NCBI GenBank assembly: GCA_943704425.1
Contig: CALSCP010001922.1
Span: forward strand, 13,745 to 39,976
Source: Ministeria vibrans ATCC 50519
Taxonomy: Eukaryota; Opisthokonta; Filasterea
Reading direction: 5' to 3'
Length of the DNA: 26,232 nt
Both the position numbers and the translations under genes were made by a program. Of this stretch, positions 23,822-26,232 are shown piece after piece. The first letter of the stretch is position 1. The number at the start of each line of letters is the position of its first letter. The notes below the pieces were generated by a model. The model made no database searches. It was not told the origin of the DNA and saw only the letters and a list, made by a program, of their open reading frames with translations.

Positions 23822-24096
23822 CTTGATCGTTGAGGAGAACAGAAGTATTAAAATTAATTAATTTTTGATTTTACATATGCCACTTACTCGTGAGTCGCCA
23901 TATAAGTCGCCAGACTTTAGACTCTTCACTCTTGAGTCTTGACTGAGTTGACTCTTGACTCTTGACTCTTGAGAGAGAGAGAGAGGGAGAGAGATAGATG
24001 AGGTATTTTTAATAATAAGTCTCATTGTTTCACACACACAGTTTTTACTCACGTCTTTTTAGTTTTTAGTCATTATTTTTTGTCTAATGCAATGAG
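23822..24096. promoter_or_regulatory. Divergent intergenic region with TTGACTC heptamer repeats
   Basis: The 275-bp gap lies between the head-to-head 129-aa gene and the GT43 gene. An AT-rich stretch with TTAATTAATT lies next to the minus-strand gene. From about 23890 to 23972 there is a dense cluster of GACTC/GAGTC pentamers in both orientations, including three tandem TTGACTC heptamers, followed by a (GA)n run (about 23971-23995). The pentamers form many small inverted repeats and resemble bZIP-type half sites; no factor can be named. Confidence 0.55.
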
Positions 24097-25455
24097 ATGA
24101 CGAGTCGACCGACAAAGTGCGCACCGCTGGCTGTTGTGGTGCTTCTTAGCATCTTGGGTGTGCTGTATGTCGTGAAGGAGAGAGAGACGGCTCCGGTGCG
24201 CCAGTGGAGGTTTACAAGTGATCCTGCAAACCTGGTGAGTGTGTGTGTGTCTCTCTCTCACACTCTGTCTCCTATTCTGACACGCTCTGTCCACCTCTGA
24301 AACCACAATGCAGCCCACGGTGTTTGTCGTGACGCCTTCAAACCCTGGCGTGCTCCAGCTGGCGCACTTGACCCGCATGGCCTCGACACTTGTCGTTGCA
24401 GGAAACGTCCACTGGATTGTTGCAGAGGATGCCTTTGTACAGGTAGTATAGTTAATTATACTAATTGTTTTATTTTGTGTGTGGGTTTTTTGCTCGATCC
24501 ACACCCATTGCTTGTATTTTCAATGCTACATCACACAATTCAAACCACTAATAATTATTGTCAATATATAACTCATCTCATTGTGTCTGCAGAGCGCGTC
24601 TGTCGCTGCGCTGCTACGGCGAAGTGGCCTCCGCTACACACACCTTGCCTCCAGGAGCGCCCTTGTGGTTACAGATGCGTCGATTCCGCGGTATAAGCAT
24701 CCGCGAGGAGTGGACCAACGCAATGAAGCGATTATGTTCAGTACGAACCAAGCTTGAGAATGGTGCTAGAGACACAGTCCAACTGAAACATCAAAAACAG
24801 TTCGTCAGCATTTGCGTCCCTTGTCTGGCGCGGTACTGTTTGCAGACGATGACAACACATATGATCCTGAATTGTTTCATTTGATTGCGTAAGCAACAAC
24901 AACACACACAAGAGTGAAAAAAATATGATAAAATAATACTATTAATGAAGGGAGAAAACGAAACGCGCAAGCACATGGCCTGTGGGTCTTGTGGGTGGAC
25001 TATTATACGAGGTATGCTGCTACTTACCTGGCAGTGGAAAATAGAGAGTAAAAAGAAATAGGATTTGATCGTTCTTCCTAGGGAGTGAGTGAAGGAAAGT
25101 TTCGTGTTGAGTGGCACAAGGAACGACCGTTCCCCATTGACATGTGTGGTTTTGCAGTGCACGTGAGCGAGCTCCAAAGTGCGATACAAGCAAGTTTCCC
25201 ATCCACTCGACTCATTTATTGTGTTTGATAGGGCGCGACAAGACTCCTCTGTTCTCAAGCGACTCTGCGCGCGGCATGCTTGAGTCGGACTTTCTCTCGC
25301 ACATTGTCACGTCCAAAGACCAACTCGAAGTCATCGAGCCGACGCCCCAGCGTCTGCGCGTACTAGCCTGGCACACACGCAGTGAACCGCCTGAATTGGC
25401 GCGCGAAACTGACCTGCAACAGAGTGAGCCGCACTGGCCGCACTATTGGGTCTGA
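24097..25455 (+). CDS. GT43 beta-1,3-glucuronosyltransferase (B3GAT3-like), 7 exons, 299 aa
   Basis: Type II Golgi enzyme. Animal B3GAT3 transfers glucuronic acid from UDP-GlcA to Gal to finish the proteoglycan linker tetrasaccharide. Exons: 24097-24234, 24314-24442, 24593-24740, 24801-24888, 24951-25011, 25082-25193, 25232-25455. A short cytosolic tail (MTSRPTKC) and one transmembrane anchor (LAVVVLLSILGVLYVV) precede the catalytic domain. Family motifs in order are KHPRGVDQRNEAI, the metal/UDP site LFADDDNTYDPELF (DDD at 154-156), WPVGLVGGLLYE, FPIDMCGFAVHV, MLESDFLSHIV (E243 matches the family's catalytic base), and LAWHTRSE near the end. The motifs fit animal B3GATs better than plant IRX9/14, but the acceptor cannot be told. 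Intron 6 is only 38 bp. Length is slightly below human B3GAT3 (335 aa). Confidence 0.92.
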
Positions 25456-25585
25456 CAAGAGCAGAAGCAAAGGCTGTATAATATTTGAAACGTGTCTGTG
25501 TGTGTGTAATTCGTATAATTATTGTTGTGTTTTTTTCTTGTTGTTGTTGATATCAGTACGCCACCCTTTTCCACCTTGTGTTCTC
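25456..25585. other. Convergent intergenic region, GT43 / NDUFA8
   Basis: The 130-bp AT/GT-rich gap between two stop codons should contain both 3' ends. TATAATATTTG near 25478 is the nearest thing to a poly(A) signal for GT43. Confidence 0.45.
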
Positions 25586-26093
25586 TCAATCCCTTCGTGA
25601 GAAATCGTCAAATTTGATTCTCAAAGCAAACGCACAGTCTTTTAAGGCCTTCTCCGTCTTTCTGCATCGCTTGTATTCTGCAGAATCAGAGGATCAGGCT
25701 ACAGTGGTACACTAACACCAATGGGGTACGCACCGTGGTTGCTGGCAGCAAGACACTGCCACTGCTTTGTAAACTCCTCGTTGCAATTCAGTTTGAGTTG
25801 GTTGAAGCTGGACACAAATTATTGCATGTGATGATGGAAGTGTGTGAGAGGGCGATTGTTTTCCTCTCCTGACGACACTTACAGAGTCAACGCACACTTG
25901 GTGACAGCAACACCCTCCGGCAGGCATTCTGATGCATCTGTAGCGCGGCGACACAGCATGAAATCGTCACAGGCGCCCTTGCATTCGGCGCTTAAAAACG
26001 GTGCGGCGGCCGCCAACACTGCCGACGTCGCCCTCAGCTCCTACGGTCGCGTAGCGAACGGAAGACGTCAATATCACACACTATTGCCAGCAT
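25586..26093 (-). CDS. NDUFA8: NDUFA8-type twin-CX9C subunit of respiratory complex I, 4 exons, 111 aa
   Basis: Accessory subunit of mitochondrial NADH:ubiquinone oxidoreductase, located on the intermembrane-space side and imported by the Mia40 disulfide relay. Exons on the minus strand: 26082-26093, 25883-26040, 25734-25807, 25586-25677. Two coiled-coil-helix-coiled-coil-helix units are visible. The first has CKGACDDFMLC and CLPEGVAVTKC; the second has CNEEFTKQWQC and CRKTEKALKDC. All four are exact C-x9-C motifs. SAVLAAAAPFLSAEC before the first motif and KCALTLFNQLK between the units match human NDUFA8 in order. At 111 aa it lacks the roughly 60-residue C-terminal extension of the 172-aa human protein. 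Exon 1, giving only M-L-A-I, is a weak call; a further upstream exon beyond the window is possible. Confidence 0.85.
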
Positions 26094-26166
26094 ATGGAAG
26101 GGTAAATGGGACAGGCGGCGGCCGATTGGACGCAATTGGAGCGAACAGAGAGAGAGAGAGAGACTA

Positions 26167-26229
<63 letters not shown>

Positions 26230-26232
26230 CGA
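26094..26232. repeat. (GA)n and terminal poly(T), gene-free right end
   Basis: After NDUFA8 exon 1 there is about 55 bp of ordinary sequence, a GA run (26150-26163), and 61 T residues (26169-26229) before the last three bases. The poly(T) probably marks where an assembly stopped. NDUFA8 promoter and 5' UTR should lie here. Confidence 0.8.

Noticed and set aside
24073-24504. 143-codon minus-strand frame
   Set aside because: Antisense to GT43 exons 1-2 and the intron between; no family resemblance.
25012-25180. A U1 snRNA gene in the GT43 locus
   Set aside because: Only the first dozen or so bases match; stem-loops and Sm site are absent and the sequence passes into a conserved coding exon.
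25552-25705. Plus-strand frame starting YATLFHLVFSQS that looked like a BTB-type exon
   Set aside because: It lacks any upstream exon and is exactly antisense to the last NDUFA8 exon, whose CX9C motif is clear.

Overview
This is a gene-dense stretch of nuclear DNA from a eukaryote. Every multi-exon gene is broken by short spliceosomal GT-AG introns, mostly about 40-90 bp, and there is nothing prokaryotic such as operons or Shine-Dalgarno sites. Stops are four TAA and eight TGA. The gene set (a B3GAT3-like GT43 enzyme, WDR41, VPS33A rather than VPS33B, a sorcin-type penta-EF-hand protein) would suit an animal or a unicellular eukaryote, perhaps a relative of animals. The lineage cannot be fixed from sequence alone. 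The window starts in a (TC)n tract and ends in a 61-nt poly(T), which looks like a contig end.

I rebuilt twelve genes exon by exon and checked that the phase closes at every junction. In order they are: DDX11/CHL1 helicase (-, 187-4094, 17 exons); protoporphyrinogen oxidase (+, 4227-6002); UFD1 (-, 6038-7588); VPS33A (+, 8000-11788, 18 exons); WDR41 (-, 11857-14238, 9 exons); an unassigned armadillo-repeat protein (+, 14543-17516, 8 exons); a sorcin-like penta-EF-hand protein (-, 17601-18639); FCP1/CTDP1 phosphatase (-, 18744-21482, 12 exons); ALG10 (+, 21563-23248); an unrecognised Lys-rich 129-aa protein (-, 23432-23821); a GT43 glucuronosyltransferase (+, 24097-25455); and NDUFA8 (-, 25586-26093).

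Orientation alternates at 10 of the 11 neighbour pairs. Genes therefore sit head-to-head across short shared 5' regions (80-411 bp) and tail-to-tail across 35-183 bp. The genes do not form one pathway: they cover DNA repair, haem synthesis, ubiquitin/p97, endolysosomal trafficking, Pol II, N-glycan and proteoglycan synthesis, and complex I. The one thematic pair is VPS33A and WDR41, both linked to lysosomes in animals, which are convergent neighbours.

The unusual material is mostly in the introns. Long introns are long because they carry microsatellites. A 10-bp core, TATCACTTTG, embedded in TC repeats recurs about a dozen times, and its intragenic copies lie on the sense strand of the host gene. 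Other points are an apparent frameshift in DDX11 exon 7, a likely GC-AG intron in WDR41, a poly-Q insert between the two p97-binding boxes of UFD1, and a palindromic TATA-like element in the 80-bp FCP1/ALG10 gap. I found no transposons, viral genes, tRNAs, rRNAs or CRISPR arrays.
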